In this document: piece by piece, positions 34,540 to 46,329 of the stretch
Layout: each line of letters opens with the position of its first letter
Numbering within the stretch: the stretch's first letter is position 1
Source of the DNA: Erythroxylum novogranatense
Lineage: Eukaryota; Streptophyta; Magnoliopsida; Malpighiales; Erythroxylaceae
Direction of reading: 5' to 3'
Length of the DNA stretch: 64,000 bases
NCBI GenBank assembly: GCA_029891385.1
Contig: CM057229.1
Span: 682,001 to 746,000 of the forward strand
The notes under the pieces: model-generated
What the model was told of the DNA's origin: nothing
Seen by the model: only the letters and a program-made list of their open reading frames with translations
The model's database searches: none
Translations under genes and position numbers: made by a program

Positions 34540-35585
34540 TCTCCCTTTACTCCGAAAATTTTGGATAGCCTCCTGGCACCCGAAACCAAAATACCAACGC
34601 CTGAAAATTACACTGGCAAGATCGACCCCCTCGATTACTTACAACACTTCCAGTTGATGATGAATCTGCACTGTGTGCCAGATGCCATCCAATGTAAGGC
34701 TTTCTGCACGACCTTCTAAGAGGGACCCGACGATGGTTCAATAGTCACCCGGTCAGATCACCGCTTTGAGGATTTCAGCTACTTTTCTCAACCGATTCGC
34801 CACCAAAAACGGCCACGAGAAGGCGACTTTGGAGGTGATGCAACTTACCCGAGGAAGGAATGAAAGTCTGCGAGTTCATCACTCGGTTCAATAACGGCGG
34901 TCGAGTTTCCCGACCTCACTTGCTCGTCTATACTGGCCGCGCTAATGAGCAATACGAGGGACGAGGAGTTTAAGAAGTCGTTAGCCCTCGATCAGCCCCG
35001 ATTTATTCGGAGATCGGACAAGGCGACAAGTACATTCACTCGAATAAGTATTAAAGAATACAAAACAAGGCGATGATCACGGGCGAGTGGTAGGCGATGA
35101 GTCTCACAAAGACGAGAGGATCGGTCGACCGAGAAAGTCGATCGGTCGGCGATGGCATCAATAAGACTTCACCCCGCTTAACAAGCGATATGCTAAGAAT
35201 CTTGGCGACCATGAGAGCGGATGGGGAAACTATCCGAGAACCCAATAAAATGAAGACCCTTTACAAGGATAAGAACCCGGATCTATATTGTCGTTTTCAC
35301 AAAGAGGTCGGTCATGATACGGAAGATTGCTGGAAGTTGAAAAAAGAAATCGAATCCCTCATACAAAGGGGAAGGTTAGGCCGATTCGTGAAGCACGAAC
35401 GAAACGCCTATCGGGATAATCGGTATGAGATAGATCGGTCGACAATAGGCGGCGCATACGGAGGCGAAATGACAGGAATGACGGAAGGAGGCGAATCTGA
35501 ATCTGAGATAATTGACGAGAAGAGAGAGGGCGATCGAGGGAAAGAAACGACGAAAACACTGGGCAACAAGATGACCGACCGGTAG
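34540..35585 (+). pseudogene. Tat element gag with zinc knuckle, broken
   Basis: Gypsy-type gag (Retrotrans_gag). The capsid part is readable from about 34551: APETKIPTPENYTGKIDPLD and FQLMMNLHCVPDAIQCKAF, then a stop and frame changes through SLALDQPRFIRRSDKAT. The nucleocapsid lies in the frame of 35097-35585, with CRFHKEVGHDTEDCWKLK at about 35289-35342 as the Cys/His knuckle of this lineage, followed by IESLIQRGRLGRFVK. Gag would package element RNA. The breaks in the capsid region disable it. 34047-34540 upstream has no recognised coding content. Confidence 0.8.
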
Positions 35586-35639
35586 GGTTATTAACACGAT
35601 ATTCGGTGGAAATGTAGCGGCGGATCCACCACCAAAGGA

Positions 35640-36100
35640 GAAAAAATATGGCAAGCAATTGGCGAGACTCACCCACCAAAAAGCCGAGGAGAACGACGGG
35701 ATGATATCATTCGATGAATCCGACCTCGATGGAGTAAAGCGCCCTAATGATGGCCTTTTCGTGGTAAATCCGAACATGGATGGTTACGAGGTGAAGCGGG
35801 TGATGATAGATACGGCGGCTTTCGATTCGACTTCTTTGTACACGAGGCCTTCAAGCAGATGAAGGTACTCGAAGATCGACTACTACCAACAGACGACCCC
35901 ATTAAGGGAGTAACCGGGGTGTCAGCCTACCCGTTCGCCTGGGTGAATTTGAAAGTGAAATTCGGACAGAAGCCGTGTCAGATAGAAAGGAACGTTGAGT
36001 TCCTAGTCGTAAAGTTTCAAGGGCGTACAACACAATAATCGAGCGGGCTACTCAAAATGCCCTCAGATCGGTCGTCTCCACCTACTACCAAGTTATGAAG
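35640..36100 (+). pseudogene. Tat element aspartic protease region, frameshifted
   Basis: After gag, FVVNPNMDGYEVKRVMIDT at about 35757-35813 corresponds to the approach and active site Asp-Thr of the gypsy protease. The usual Gly-Ser after IDT is replaced and the frame is lost immediately (AAFDS). Fragments such as GVTGVSAYPFAWVNL continue in another frame. Confidence 0.6.
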
Positions 36101-37587
36101 TTCCCGACACCCCACGGAGTTGGTGTTGTCAGGGGTCAGCAGAGAATTGCCAGCGAATGTTACTTAGCGGAAACAAAGACATTAGACGGGGAAGTAGTCC
36201 TGACGAGCTCTCTTGATGTGAGAGCCGACAAGGAGATGGATAGGATGAACCCAATGGAAGAAACACAGCGGGTCGGACTGGACGAAGTCGACCCCTCTAA
36301 ATTCACAAACCTAGGCTCCGAGCTGCCAGGCAACCTAGTTAAAGAAATCACAGACTGTCTGGTGAAAAATAGATCGGTCTTCGCTTGGGTGTCGAGCGAT
36401 ATGCCTGGCATTTTCCGATCAGTTACGTCGCACTCCCTCGGTATTCGGCATGACTACAAGCCGATCAGACAGAAGAAGCGATGGCACAACAAGGAGCGAC
36501 AAGGGGTGATTGAGAAAAAAGTAGAAAAGTTACTCGAGATCGGGTTCATCCGAGAAGTTAAGTACCCTGAATGTCTCGCCAATGTGGTTTTAGTGAAAAA
36601 GAAGAACGGGAAGTGGAGAATGTGCATATATTTCACCAATTTGAACAAAGCATGTCAAAAGACGGTTTCCCTGCCAAGATCGACCGGTAGTAGACTACGC
36701 CTCGGGGCATGAACTCCTCGACTTCGGGCGCTTTCTCGGGCTATCACCAGATTCAAATGAGTCTGAAAAACGAAAAAAAGACCGCCTTCATAACCGATCA
36801 AGGCACATATTGCTATCAAGTAATGCCTTTTGGCTTGAAGAACGCGGGGGCGACCTATCAGCGACTCGTCATGGAAGTCTTTAAGAAGCAGATCGGCCGG
36901 TCGGTGGAAGCTTATGTGGATGATATGGTGGTAAAAAGTAAGACGGTCACGGAGCATGTGGAAGATCTCAAGGAGGTCTTCCAGACCCTGAATAAATTTC
37001 AGATGAAGCTGAACCCGAAAAAATGCGTTTTTGGGGTGGCATTCAGAAAATTCCTAGGATTTATGATCACTCAACGGGAGATTGAGGCTAATCCAGAGAA
37101 GATCGAAGCCACCATCCAAATGCCCTCGCCTCAATGCTTAAAAGAAGTGCAGGTATTGACCGGTCGGATAGTCTCTCTAAGCATATTCATCTCCAGATTG
37201 GGAGACAAGTGCCTCCCATTTTTCAAAATCTTGAGGAAGGCGAACGTAACACAATTCCAATGGCCGGACAAATGCGAGAAAGGTTTTCAACACTTAAAGC
37301 AATACTTGTCCACCCTTTATCTCGCAAAGCCCGGCGAGAGGAAGAACTCGATCTTATACTTGGCGGTTTCGGAGGGGTCGATTAGCGCGGAACTTATTCG
37401 ATCGAAGGGAAACGAACAACACCCTGTCTATTACGTCAGCAAAGTATTGACCGGACCAGAAACGCGATACACACCTATAGAGAAACTAGTCCTCTCCCTG
37501 ATAATGGCGGCTCGGAAGCTAAGGCCCTACTTCCAAAGTCATACAATTGAAGTATGGACAGACCAACCCCTCCAGCAGTGCCTTTAA
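36095..37587 (+). pseudogene. Tat element reverse transcriptase and RNase H
   Basis: Gypsy RT in two overlapping frames. 36095-36712 holds the N-terminus (RQKKRWHNKERQGVIEKKVE, then FIREVKYPECLANVVLVKKK and GKWRMCIYFTNLNKAC). A break follows around 36660-36720. 36709-37587 carries GAFSGYHQIQMS, PFGLKNAGATYQRLV, AYVDDMVVKSK (YVDD centre), NPKKCVFGV and KFLGFMITQREIEANPEKI. The pol RNase H follows (SILYLAVSEGSISAELIR, then PVYYVSKVLTGPETRYTPIE and IEVWTDQPLQQ). A further frameshift lies near 37587. The catalytic aspartates of the RT are retained, but the reading frame is not. Confidence 0.92.
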
Positions 37588-37739
37588 AAAGCCTGAAACT
37601 TCGGGTCGGTTAATAAAGTGGGCGGTAGAGCTGGGAGAGTTCGACATACAGTACAGACCTCGCACGACCATTAAAGCGCAGGTGTTGGCAGACTTCATCG
37701 CGAAGATGAGCTAACCTAATTCAAAGGACGAGCAGTTCC

Positions 37740-38160
37740 CTTCCTGGAGCTTGTTTGTTGACGGGTCGTCTAATACCGAGGGATGTGGTGCAAGAGTAGT
37801 GCTGATCAACCCGCACAATGAAGAAAATGTGGAATATGCCCTTCGGCTCGAGTTCAAAGCCTCCAATAACGAAGCAGAGTACGAGGCCCTGATAACCGGT
37901 CTCCAACTGGCTAAGGAAATGGAGATAAGGCATCTAAAGATATATAGTGATAGCAGTGGTGGTTGGCCAAGTCACAGGCGATATGAGGCGAGGGAACAAC
38001 ATGATCAAGTACTTGAGTCGGTAGCGGTGAGTTGAGCAATTTGAGCGAGACTCGATCAAAAGAATAGAACGAGCTCAGAATGCTAAAGCGGATGCGCTCT
38101 CCAAAATGGCTTCCGACCGTGATGCCATGAACAATGTTCTGGTCGAACGGCTAGACTGAC
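37740..38160 (+). pseudogene. Additional archaeal-type RNase H (aRNH) of the Tat lineage
   Basis: A second RNase H after pol, the hallmark of Tat elements. Acidic catalytic positions are visible: WSLFVDGSSNTEGCGARVVL (first Asp), NNEAEYEALITGLQLAKEM (Glu), LKIYSDS (Asp), and NAKADALSKMASD at about 38077-38115 (last Asp). A frameshift follows YSDS at about 37955. Established knowledge: such domains were gained by this lineage and resemble type I RNase H of archaea and plants. Confidence 0.87.
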
Positions 38161-38359
38161 CTAGCATTTAAAAAGCCAATGAAGCTCTCGATGTAAGTAC
38201 CAGTCGATCGAGTTGGATGGAACCGATCACACAATACCTTTTGGGGGAAAAACAACCGGAGGACGCGTCGGAGGCCAAGAAACTAAGAATAAAGGCAGCC
38301 GAGTACACGGTCATTAACGACACTCTATACAAGCGGTCTTACGACTAGCCACTGCTTCG

Positions 38360-39320
38360 ATGCTTGAATGAAGAAGAAGCTGAGCAGGCAATGGCCGAAG
38401 TCCACGAAGGGATGTGCGGAAACCATGTAGGAGGCAGAATGTTGGCTCACAGATCGATCGAGAGGGTACTCTTGGCCGACAATGAGAGAAGAGATCGCCA
38501 AAAAAGTCGACCGATCGAGGGCTGCCGGAGAAACAATGACTGTCTCACCAAATTAACCGAGAGGATAAAATTGGGAGCCATCCTATCCGTTAAGCAATGG
38601 GAATGGATATATGGGGCCCTTCCTCTCGGACGAGGCGAAGAAGTTCTTGATAGTGGCGGTGGAATACTTTACCAAATGGGCGGTTTAAGCGGATAGCGGT
38701 CGCCGATTCGACAACGACAAGTTCGAGATTTATCGACCTACTAAAGATCGTTGGTGACTTTGGTAGCCATCCCCAAAGGAACGGTCTCGCGAAGAACACC
38801 AATAAAAAGATAATGAATGCTCTCAAGAAGCGCTAGATGGTCGAAAGACACAGGTGGAAGAACTAGGCAAGTGTTATGGGCATCTGAACACACCGAACGG
38901 AACCATGTGGGAAACACCGTTCATAATGACCTTGAAGCGTAAGCCCGTTCGATAAGTGGCATTGCATAATCAAAGGGTGTCGGGCTATGAAGAAGAGCGG
39001 AATGATGAAGCCCGCAGAGCGGAACTCGTTCTTCTCAGCGAGAACAGGGAAAGAGCAGCCGCTCGATCGGAAGCGATCAGGCAAAAAGCGACCAAATTCT
39101 ACAAAAGAAGGGTAAAGCCGAGCGGTGTAAAGATAGGCGGGTACATCATGCGAAAGGTCGAGGAGGTCGGAAAGCATCCTGGAAAGCTCGGACAGACATG
39201 AGAAAGACCCTACAGGGTGATTAAGCAAGTCGGGCATGGTTCTTACGTCCTACGCGATGCGAAAGGGAAGGTTCTACCAAGACCTTGGAACTCTCGGAAT
39301 TTGAAGGCGTTTTACCAATA
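38360..39320 (+). pseudogene. Tat element integrase, shortened and frameshifted
   Basis: The zinc-binding N-terminus is recognisable (AMAEVHEGMCGNHVGGRMLA). The core is only partly present: pieces of GPFLSDEAKKFLIVAVEYF and FGSHPQRNGLAKNTNKKI, the latter apparently joining segments that are normally far apart. The C-terminal part reads RRVKPSGVKIGGYIMRKVEE and ends KVLPRPWNSRNLKAFYQ at about 39319. Several frame changes and internal deletions remove function. Confidence 0.8.
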
Positions 39321-39499
39321 GATAAGTTCTACTTAAGTTAATCTTTACTTATTACTGTTTTTGTATACATGTGGGAATCTTTTCCGTCCCCCCAGACGAT
39401 GTGTTTTTAACTACCACACCCTCATTATCATCAATAAAGGGATTTTCAGATTTCTTGGCAATAAAAAGCTCCATTGTATGCGGCAAAGAGTAAAAAATT

Positions 39500-40165
39500 C
39501 AATCAACCATCGATCGGCATCTCCATAGACCGACTACGGTCGGTCGGGTCGCCAAGACAAGATCCTTGGAAGCCTCATTCGTCATCGCTCGATATCTTCA
39601 TAGACCGACTACGGTCGATCGGGTCGCCAAGACAAGATCCTTGGGACCCTCATTCGCCATCGCTCGGTATCTCCATAGACCGACTACGGTCGGTCGGGTC
39701 GCCAAGACAAGATCCTTGGGACCTCGCTCGAAATCTCCATAGACCGACTATGATCGGTCGGGTCGCCAACACAAGATCCTTGGGACCCTCATTCGCCATC
39801 GCTTGGTATCTCCATAGACCGACTACGGTCGGTCGGGTTGCCAAGACAAGATCCTTGGGACCCTCGCTCGTAATTGCCGGCATCTACCTAGCTCGACTAT
39901 CGATTGACCAGTTCGCCAAGACGAGATCCTCGGAACCATCGATTGCCCTCGCCTATTGCTCGGCCAGGTCGCCAAGACAACTCTTGGAACCCTCGTCTGA
40001 CATTTAAATGAACCGACTGCGGTCGACCGAGTCGCTAAGACAGGGCTCTTGGAACCCTCGCTCGGCATCAACACAGATCGACTGCGGTCGATCGGTAGCC
40101 AAGACGAGATCCTTAGAATTTCGGTTCGGACTTTACTATAAGTCGACCGCGAAGCCGGTCGACTA
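39500..40165. repeat. Tandem repeat array (units of about 64-75 bp) in the 3' region of the Tat element
   Basis: At least eight degenerate units built around catagaccgacta(c)ggtcggtcgggtcgccaa and gacaagatccttggga. Starts of the ccgact motif are near 39530, 39605, 39680, 39744, 39819, 39892, 40013 and 40077. The first five are 64 to 75 bp apart, and later ones are more divergent. Open frames across it (for example 39474-40007) are a by-product of the repeat. Confidence 0.92.
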
Positions 40166-40303
40166 TGAGCAACTTCATCAAAATTCACCATACATCGAAA
40201 GTAGAGAACATAAATACAGAAAATGACTCCAGGAAAATGAAGCAAAGGAAAAGACTTTCATTCCATTAAATTTGCCCTGGCTACAAGGCCGGCCATGTGA
40301 GCT

Positions 40304-42447
40304 TTAAAAATCTACAGAGGGGGAGGGTTGAACGATCGGGGGAGCAGGAGAAGCCTCGGAGAGAGGCGGATGCTCAGGAGAAGCCTCGGAAGGGAGCGAC
40401 ACAATGGGAGCAGGAGCAGGAACCGAGGAAGCAACCGGAGGAATATCTTCATAAGGAAGCTCTTCTTCGGAGTTGAGATCCAGCTCTTCATCCGGAATGA
40501 CGCTCGTCGACCCCTCAGCCTTCTCCCTGACCTCCTCCAAAGAAAGCCCAAGAACTGCAGGAAGAAGCAGCTCGGCATAATCCTCAAATGAAGGGCACAT
40601 CGACCCCTCAGGAGTATAGAGCTCGTGGCCCCTCCTCAGAACCGAGAGGGTTATGTCACAGGCGAGCTCTAAACTTTCCTCGTACAGAAACCGCCTCTTC
40701 CATCGCTTGATTGCCTCAATCCGCTGCTTCCTAACAGAGCACCACACGTCCCGCACGATGTTCTCTGCCCTATTTCTACCTTCCACTGCGGAATGGCAAT
40801 CTTGGCGGTATTTCTTGTTAAGCTCCCGCCTGCCCTCACCGTTTTCTTGATTCGTCCCTCTCCTCCTCCCTTTGGCGGTCGAGTCAACAAGCGCCCATCT
40901 CCCTTCAGGGACTTCTTCTCCTCTTCCAAGGACGCGTTTTTAGCCTGGAGGAGGTCCCTCCCCTCCTTCACCTCGCTTCAAAGCCTTCACCTGATCATGG
41001 AGGTCCTGGACTTCCTGGTCCAGAGTCTCTAAACGTTGCAGCACTGCGAAGGATGTCGTCGACTCCACACAAGGATTTAACGAGCAGTGAGACCCTAACT
41101 CCGAGTTACTCCTCTTGTCCATGATTTGCTCGTCCATGTGGGGAGTAATCCTCTCGGCAATGTAACGGGACACCTCGAGATCCCCGATCGTGGCATCCTT
41201 GGCCAATTTGAGGGCAGACTTCCACTGCCCAGGTTTCGCGGCTTGCACTTTTCCCTTGTCGTTCTTCCCCTTCCCCTTTTCCGGCTCGACTTGCCGGGCC
41301 GAACAGTAGATCACCCAGCCGAACCAATCTCTTCCTCTTAAGAGGAGGCCCCGCATCCTCCTCCTCCTCTACCTGAACTACGGCCCACACGACCAAAGAC
41401 TATCTCGGAATGACATCGAATCAGCAGGACGGTCCCCAGCAGGTGGAACACCCGTCGACACTGCGGAGGAGCCCAACCCCACAGACAGAGCCACAACCTC
41501 ACTAGTCTCCGCCTCTTTCCCCTTCTTCTGAGCGGCTGACTTCTTTGACTTGGAAGTTCGGGCAGGACCATCTCCCATCTTCACCATGTCTGCAAAACGA
41601 TAAATTAAGTTAGAAGGTAAGACCAATACTCAAAAATACAGCAATTAGCTCGATCACGAGGAGTCAACCGGACGGGGCGGTTTCCTCTCTTAGTCCGCTA
41701 ATTCGTGGTGGGGGTCAATGAGAAAAACACTGGCCGAGATTCCCCCGAAGTATCCCTGAACGAGGCGAGTAAAGTTGTATCTGCCGAGCTCTTTTATATG
41801 ACCGACCACCTCCCACTCCTCTCTACTAAGAGACATGGTCGACAAGTCATTCTACTGCTCGGTCAGAGGGTACCTCTAAGGTCGAGCTTCGAAGGAGGAT
41901 CCTAGGTGCTTCACAAAGAAGTACTTCGTACACCAAGAAGTGACTTTCTCGGAAGTTCCATCCGGGCGATATCTAGCATCCCTGTACTGAAAATGAGAAA
42001 TCTCAGCCCCAATTATGGAGCTCTGACCCATTCGTAAGAAATGGCGGAGGATGTCAACTGACAGAGGGCAACCGAAATGATGGCATAGCAAGGCCAAAGT
42101 ACCAATAAACCTCCAGCCATTCGGAGGATCGACTAAGATCACCGATAAGCGATACACACCTCGTCAATAATCGGGGCGTATGGAAGCCTCATGCTGCCAA
42201 CCGAGAAAAAACTCTCAGAAATTGCCCAATACCCACTTAGATTACTGAATATTCGCTCGTTACCGATAGCCAACCTAGGCCCCCAGGATGCAGGAATGTT
42301 ACACCTAATGATCAGCCGTTGCAACTCTCCCAACTTCATCTTCGACTCACCCCTCGGCAGCGACTCCACAACCAACCCGTCCTTCCTTTCTTTCGTCGAC
42401 ACGTCCTCGATACCTCCTACTATACTTCGGGAACTACCAGTCGACAT
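40304..42447 (-). pseudogene. Antisense ORF of the Tat element (gypsy-type transposon domain), frameshifted
   Basis: Minus-strand coding region between pol and the 3' LTR. It starts at ATG 42447 (MSTGSSRSIVGGIEDVSTKE). The N-terminal half (LIIRCNIPASWGPRLAIGNE, then FFSVGSMRLPYAPIIDEVCI and PPNGWRFIGTLALLCHHFGC) resembles the putative gypsy type transposon domain, PF04195. Frameshifts occur near 42150 and beyond. The later part has a basic, Lys-rich segment (41626-41500), a coiled-coil-like part (RLETLDQEVQDLHDQVKALK, about 41030) and an acidic Pro/Ser-rich tail ending at 40304. Extra antisense ORFs have been described in Tat elements. Their function is unknown. Confidence 0.75.
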
Positions 42448-42640
42448 GCTTACTAAGAAAAAGAAATGAAGAAAGAACGAAGAAAAAGGATGTACCTATT
42501 TAGAGGTTAGAAATGGAAAAATCAGACGGCGGAGTGAAAGAAATTTCTGGGAACCGTGAACGATAAAGAGCAAGAGAAAGCAAAGTGTAAGCTGGAGAAC
42601 GAAGGCAAAAGGTAAAAAACGCCGCAACTCATCGACTCTG

Positions 42641-42655
42641 CATATTTATAGAGGG
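42641..42655 (-). promoter_or_regulatory. TATA-like box for the antisense ORF
   Basis: On the minus strand the sequence reads ccctctataaatatg, about 195 bp upstream of the antisense ATG at 42447. It is the clearest TATA motif in this region and suggests an independent antisense promoter. Confidence 0.5.
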
Positions 42656-43280
42656 TCGGTAGAAGGAACATTCAATCAAAACCTAGCACGTGGAGAAGAT
42701 CCGAGTAGGCTTAGACACGCGGCAAAATCCGAACCAAGGAGAATCACGGTTATTCAAAACCGGAGCGGCGTGTATAGTTGAAAGGACACATGATAGCTGT
42801 ACGACGATTATGAGGAGGATACGTTTGATTCGAAAAGTCGCCGACAAGACGCGCCGTCATAATAAATGCTCCGACGCCGCCAATGATAACCACCGTCTGT
42901 TTTCAAATGACTATCGTCAGCAATAAGTCCGAGGCCGATCGGTTAGGGCACTCAAATCAATCGATAAGATCATCAAAAGATTCTGACGATCGAGTCGAGA
43001 TCCGAGCAATTACGCACGACGACCGTCGGCATCCGAGCAATTACGCACAACCGGCCAGATCCGAGCGATCACGATAATCGGCTTAAGATTCGATCGATCG
43101 GATTTTCGAGTCGTCCATGATCGGCTACAACAACAATGCCCGACCGATCAATTCTCCATTTAGGCGACTTCACGGACGAGCTACTTTTCAACGCTCAACC
43201 GACGCCCTAATCACGAAGTCGTCCTTTAGACGAAGCTATACAACCTCTATGATACCCTTCGACCCTTCTCTTTGCTCAGC
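42656..43280. other. Tat element 3' spacer with short direct repeats
   Basis: No coding similarity. 42990-43080 has three imperfect copies of a short unit around (a)tccgagcaattacgcac. Confidence 0.55.
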
Positions 43281-43298
43281 TCGAGGAGTAGGGGCTTA
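43281..43298 (+). promoter_or_regulatory. Polypurine tract of the Tat element
   Basis: tcgaggagtaggggctta immediately precedes the 3' LTR start TGGTCGG at 43299. It is purine-rich as expected for the plus-strand primer. Confidence 0.7.
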
Positions 43299-43685
43299 TG
43301 GTCGGTCGACGAGATTGAGCCGGATCAGTCAAGACGACCCGTGGGCCGATCGATTCATTCATCGAGATCGATTTACGCCTAAGCCCACGCCTCCTCGCCC
43401 ATCCATGAAGGAAGTCTCTGTCTGAAACACGTAAAGCACCTAAACCTAATCAAGAAAACCATATATAAGTATAATTCTCCATAATTGGTGCGAAATCATA
43501 ACCTAGCTTCTTTTCTGCGTTGACCAACCTTACCTTCACTAAAAGATTTACTTGGCGTCGGAGGCTTAATCGGAACAACCCCGACGCGCTTCTTTTGTTT
43601 TGCAGGAATCTTTCGTCGACTTATCACAAAAACAATGGTGATGGAAGCCAAAACAAGAACGATTCAACCAAAATCCGAGTAACCA
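43299..43685 (+). repeat. Tat element 3' LTR
   Basis: Direct repeat of 33620-34026, about 20 bp shorter through small deletions. Ends gagtaacca, followed by target duplication agtta at 43686-43690. Confidence 0.9.
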
Positions 43686-43690
43686 AGTTA
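43686..43690. repeat. Target-site duplication, right copy (agtta), Tat element
   Basis: Matches 33615-33619. Confidence 0.88.
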
Positions 43691-44033
43691 TATTTTAAAA
43701 TTTTAATTTTTCAATTTTATTATATTTGAGTTGTGGGAAGGTTCTTAATTTTCGATCTGAATTTTAAAATATTGATTATTAATTTAAGTACTTTTAGTAA
43801 AAGAACAATATTTCTTATGCAAATTGTTTATTAAATTATTATTATTACTATCATAAATTATGTCCATCTACATGATTAATTTATGAAAATCATATAATAA
43901 TATGATAATTGACGGACAAGACATGACTTTAATTTTTGATAATATAATCGAAATTCAAGGCTATAATATAAGAAATACAGGAAAATAAATTTTAAAAACG
44001 GAATTAAACAAGATAGGACAAGTGATCGAAGTT

Positions 44034-44870
44034 TCAAGGAGATTTCTGCAACTCAACCGCCTTCTTCCACGAGTCTCTGTTCGAAATCTCATCCCACCAT
44101 CTCTCCACATGCTTCCTAGAAGTAATGAGCTCTGCCCTATCAGTTGCAGTGACCAAGTAATGGGCATTAGGCAAGTGGGAAAGATCGGCCAGCGAGAAGT
44201 CGTCTCCGGCCAGGAAACGGCTCTCGCCGAGCCTCTTCTCGTACACGTCCAGCACTTTCCCTAGCTTAGCCTCGTTCTGCTTGATGGCGTCTTGGTCTTG
44301 TGGGATCTTCCAGCGAGGCGCGAACGCCAACTGAAACACTAGAGCTCCGCTTGGGGGATTGAAACTCTGCCCCTCAGCTTCTAACCATTGATCTATGGAT
44401 GCTTTTGCTAAAGGGTTAGTTCCATACAATTTCTTGTTTCCTTTATCTGCGTACTTCTCGCAAATGTATCGGCATATTGCCCTTGATTCTAGTTTATAAA
44501 TTACGTTATGTATTAGTAAGTAACATCATTTATCCACAAATATATGCTTCAAAGCGACTAGAAGCCAGAAGATCCATACCGAAGAGGGAGATGCTTTCGT
44601 CTTGAAATGCTGGTACTTGTCCAAAGGGCTATACATTAATAGAGTCAAAGCCTCCAAAGCTCAGATTTCTGTGAAATTAAAGATGAAGATTGGGCTAAGG
44701 AGAGTATGAAGCAGTACCTGGATCTTTAAGAACTCTGGTTTCTTGTGCTCACCTTTGGCGAGGTTGACCGGAATGAGCTGAAAATCGACGTCTTTTTCGA
44801 AGAGACAGGCCAATACTCTGGCCGCGGCTGTGGACAACGGCGTTCCATACACTTTCACCGGACTTGTCAT
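44034..44870 (-). CDS. GSTF: Glutathione S-transferase, phi class, 3 exons
   Basis: Cytosolic detoxification enzyme that joins glutathione to electrophilic compounds. Exons (minus): 44870-44718 (51 codons), 44628-44580 and 44488-44034; GT-AG introns of 89 and 91 bp; total 657 bp, 218 residues plus stop, normal for the class. The N-terminal thioredoxin-like domain has VYGTPLSTAAARVL with the catalytic Ser13, GEHKKPEFL, then PFGQVPAF with cis-Pro57 and ESRAI (Glu68-Ser69), which bind glutathione. The C-terminal helical domain has LDVYEKRLGESRFLAGDDFS and LADLSHLP, the N-capping box of GSTs. Two introns at these positions are typical of phi genes. It appears intact; which GSTF member it is cannot be decided here. 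Confidence 0.96.
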
Positions 44871-45794
44871 CTTCGTTTTTTCTTACAGTTATAGAGAAAT
44901 AAAAAGGCAAGAACTTTGAAGAGCACAGCTTGCCTTTTGTTCTTAAACTCTCTTTTTTTTTAACCCTCAAAGAAGGAACGAACGGGCAGATCTCTCCCAC
45001 TTTATTCCTTGCTTCAAGTCGACGAGAATGGTCATCCATAAGCAGTGGACCATCTTGTCACGAAAATGTCAGAATTTGCCATAATTGCCACAAATTATGT
45101 ATGTACGTATATATATATATATATATGTATGTACACTCACGAGTGTTTTATTAATAATTATTATTATAAAATTTTTAAATTGAAAATTAATTTAAAAATT
45201 TATATCTATTTTTAATTTTAATTCAAAATTTAAAATTTATTAATTTAAATTTAGTTAGTTAATTTTAAATATAACTTAAAATTATTTTATACTTAATTAA
45301 TTTATGAATTCATTCCAGAGCAAATTATGATAGTTGTTGGACTCTCAAATGCCATAACAAATGCTCATTTTTTTAATTCAAATCTTTTGTTTAATTTTAT
45401 CTCGTTCAATTCTCTCCGGTATCTAAAACGACATTATTTTAATCATTAAATATGAATTTAGGGATTATCCAACCCTGTCTAATAGCCGAATTAAACATCA
45501 TAAAATTGAATAAAACACTTTCACTCCTTTTTTTTAGTTACCAGTGTTGGATGCTTTTGTCCTTTTTTATAAAATTAGACAATTATTAATTATATTTTTT
45601 AATTTTTAAATAAATTATCAGTTAAATTACATAATTTGATCCAGATAAAGATAATAAAAATGACCTAATATATGATCTAAATTAAAGGACCAAAGTCTAG
45701 GTAAAAGGGAATCCTAATTAGTGTGGATTAGACTCACATCGACCTTGTGATAGGAAAGCTCGATATTGAAGCTAAATAAAGATTAAGATATCCT
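44871..45794. other. GST upstream region and AT-rich spacer
   Basis: The 5' flank of the GST gene, with an (at)n run at about 45107-45127 framed by gtacgta/tatgtatgtac, then AT-rich DNA up to the hAT target duplication. No gene is seen. Confidence 0.6.
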
Positions 45795-45802
45795 GCAGTT
45801 AC
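45795..45802. repeat. 8-bp target-site duplication, left copy (gcagttac), outer hAT
   Basis: gcagttac is repeated at 56386-56393, at the other end of the hAT element. Eight base pairs is the hAT signature. Confidence 0.88.
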
Positions 45803-46329
45803 CAAAATTATGAATAACATCTAGGGTTGATGCGGATTGAGTTCTAGAATGAAGCTGTCTTGATACGGTCGAAGCACTAAGTATCGTTTTGAATAATTTT
45901 TTAAATTTATGAAATAGCCTCTAAAATTTTTAAAAATTGCAAAATAATTCATATTGGTATATTGTACAGTTGTATTGTATACTTTACTAGTTTACTATTT
46001 ACATCAATCATGCTTTCAAAAATCAATAATAAATAATAATGACAATTAATATGAAATAAGTCAATAACAATGATTTTAAATATTTTACATATAAATAATA
46101 ACCACAATTAATATAAATAAAGACAATCATCATCATAGACACATCAAATTAAGAATAATACAAAGTATTTAAATATTACAATAGTTCAATTTCATCATTT
46201 TAATAAATAATATTACATCAAAAGATTCAAAACATTCGATAAAAAGAGCAATAAATATTACAAAAAGAGTTGATGACGAAGAAGCAATCAAATAGATGTT
46301 AAACCTTAAACAAAAATATTACAGTTACA

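Larger units (their letters stand above)
33620..43685 (+). mobile_element. Ty3/gypsy retrotransposon, Tat lineage (about 10.1 kb), degenerate
   Basis: Two LTRs of about 400 bp (33620-34026 and 43299-43685) start TGGT and end ACCA, with agtta target duplications. Order: primer region, gag, protease, RT-RNase H, additional RNase H, integrase, tandem repeats, antisense ORF, polypurine tract. The second RNase H after pol RNase H and the long 3' region with tandem repeats are marks of the Tat lineage (Ogre/Retand relatives). It is GC-richer than its surroundings. Multiple frameshifts and stops and a shortened integrase mean it is inactive. It lies between the PPR and GST genes. Confidence 0.92.

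Noticed and set aside
35376..35777. 133-codon minus-strand frame in the Tat element
   Set aside because: Antisense shadow of gag and protease with no domain. The supported antisense ORF is at 40304-42447.
39474..40007. 177-codon plus-strand protein of repeated SIDRLRSVGSPRQDP units
   Set aside because: Produced by the tandem array, whose period is largely a multiple of three. The period breaks (64, 73 bp) and decay do not suggest a coding constraint.
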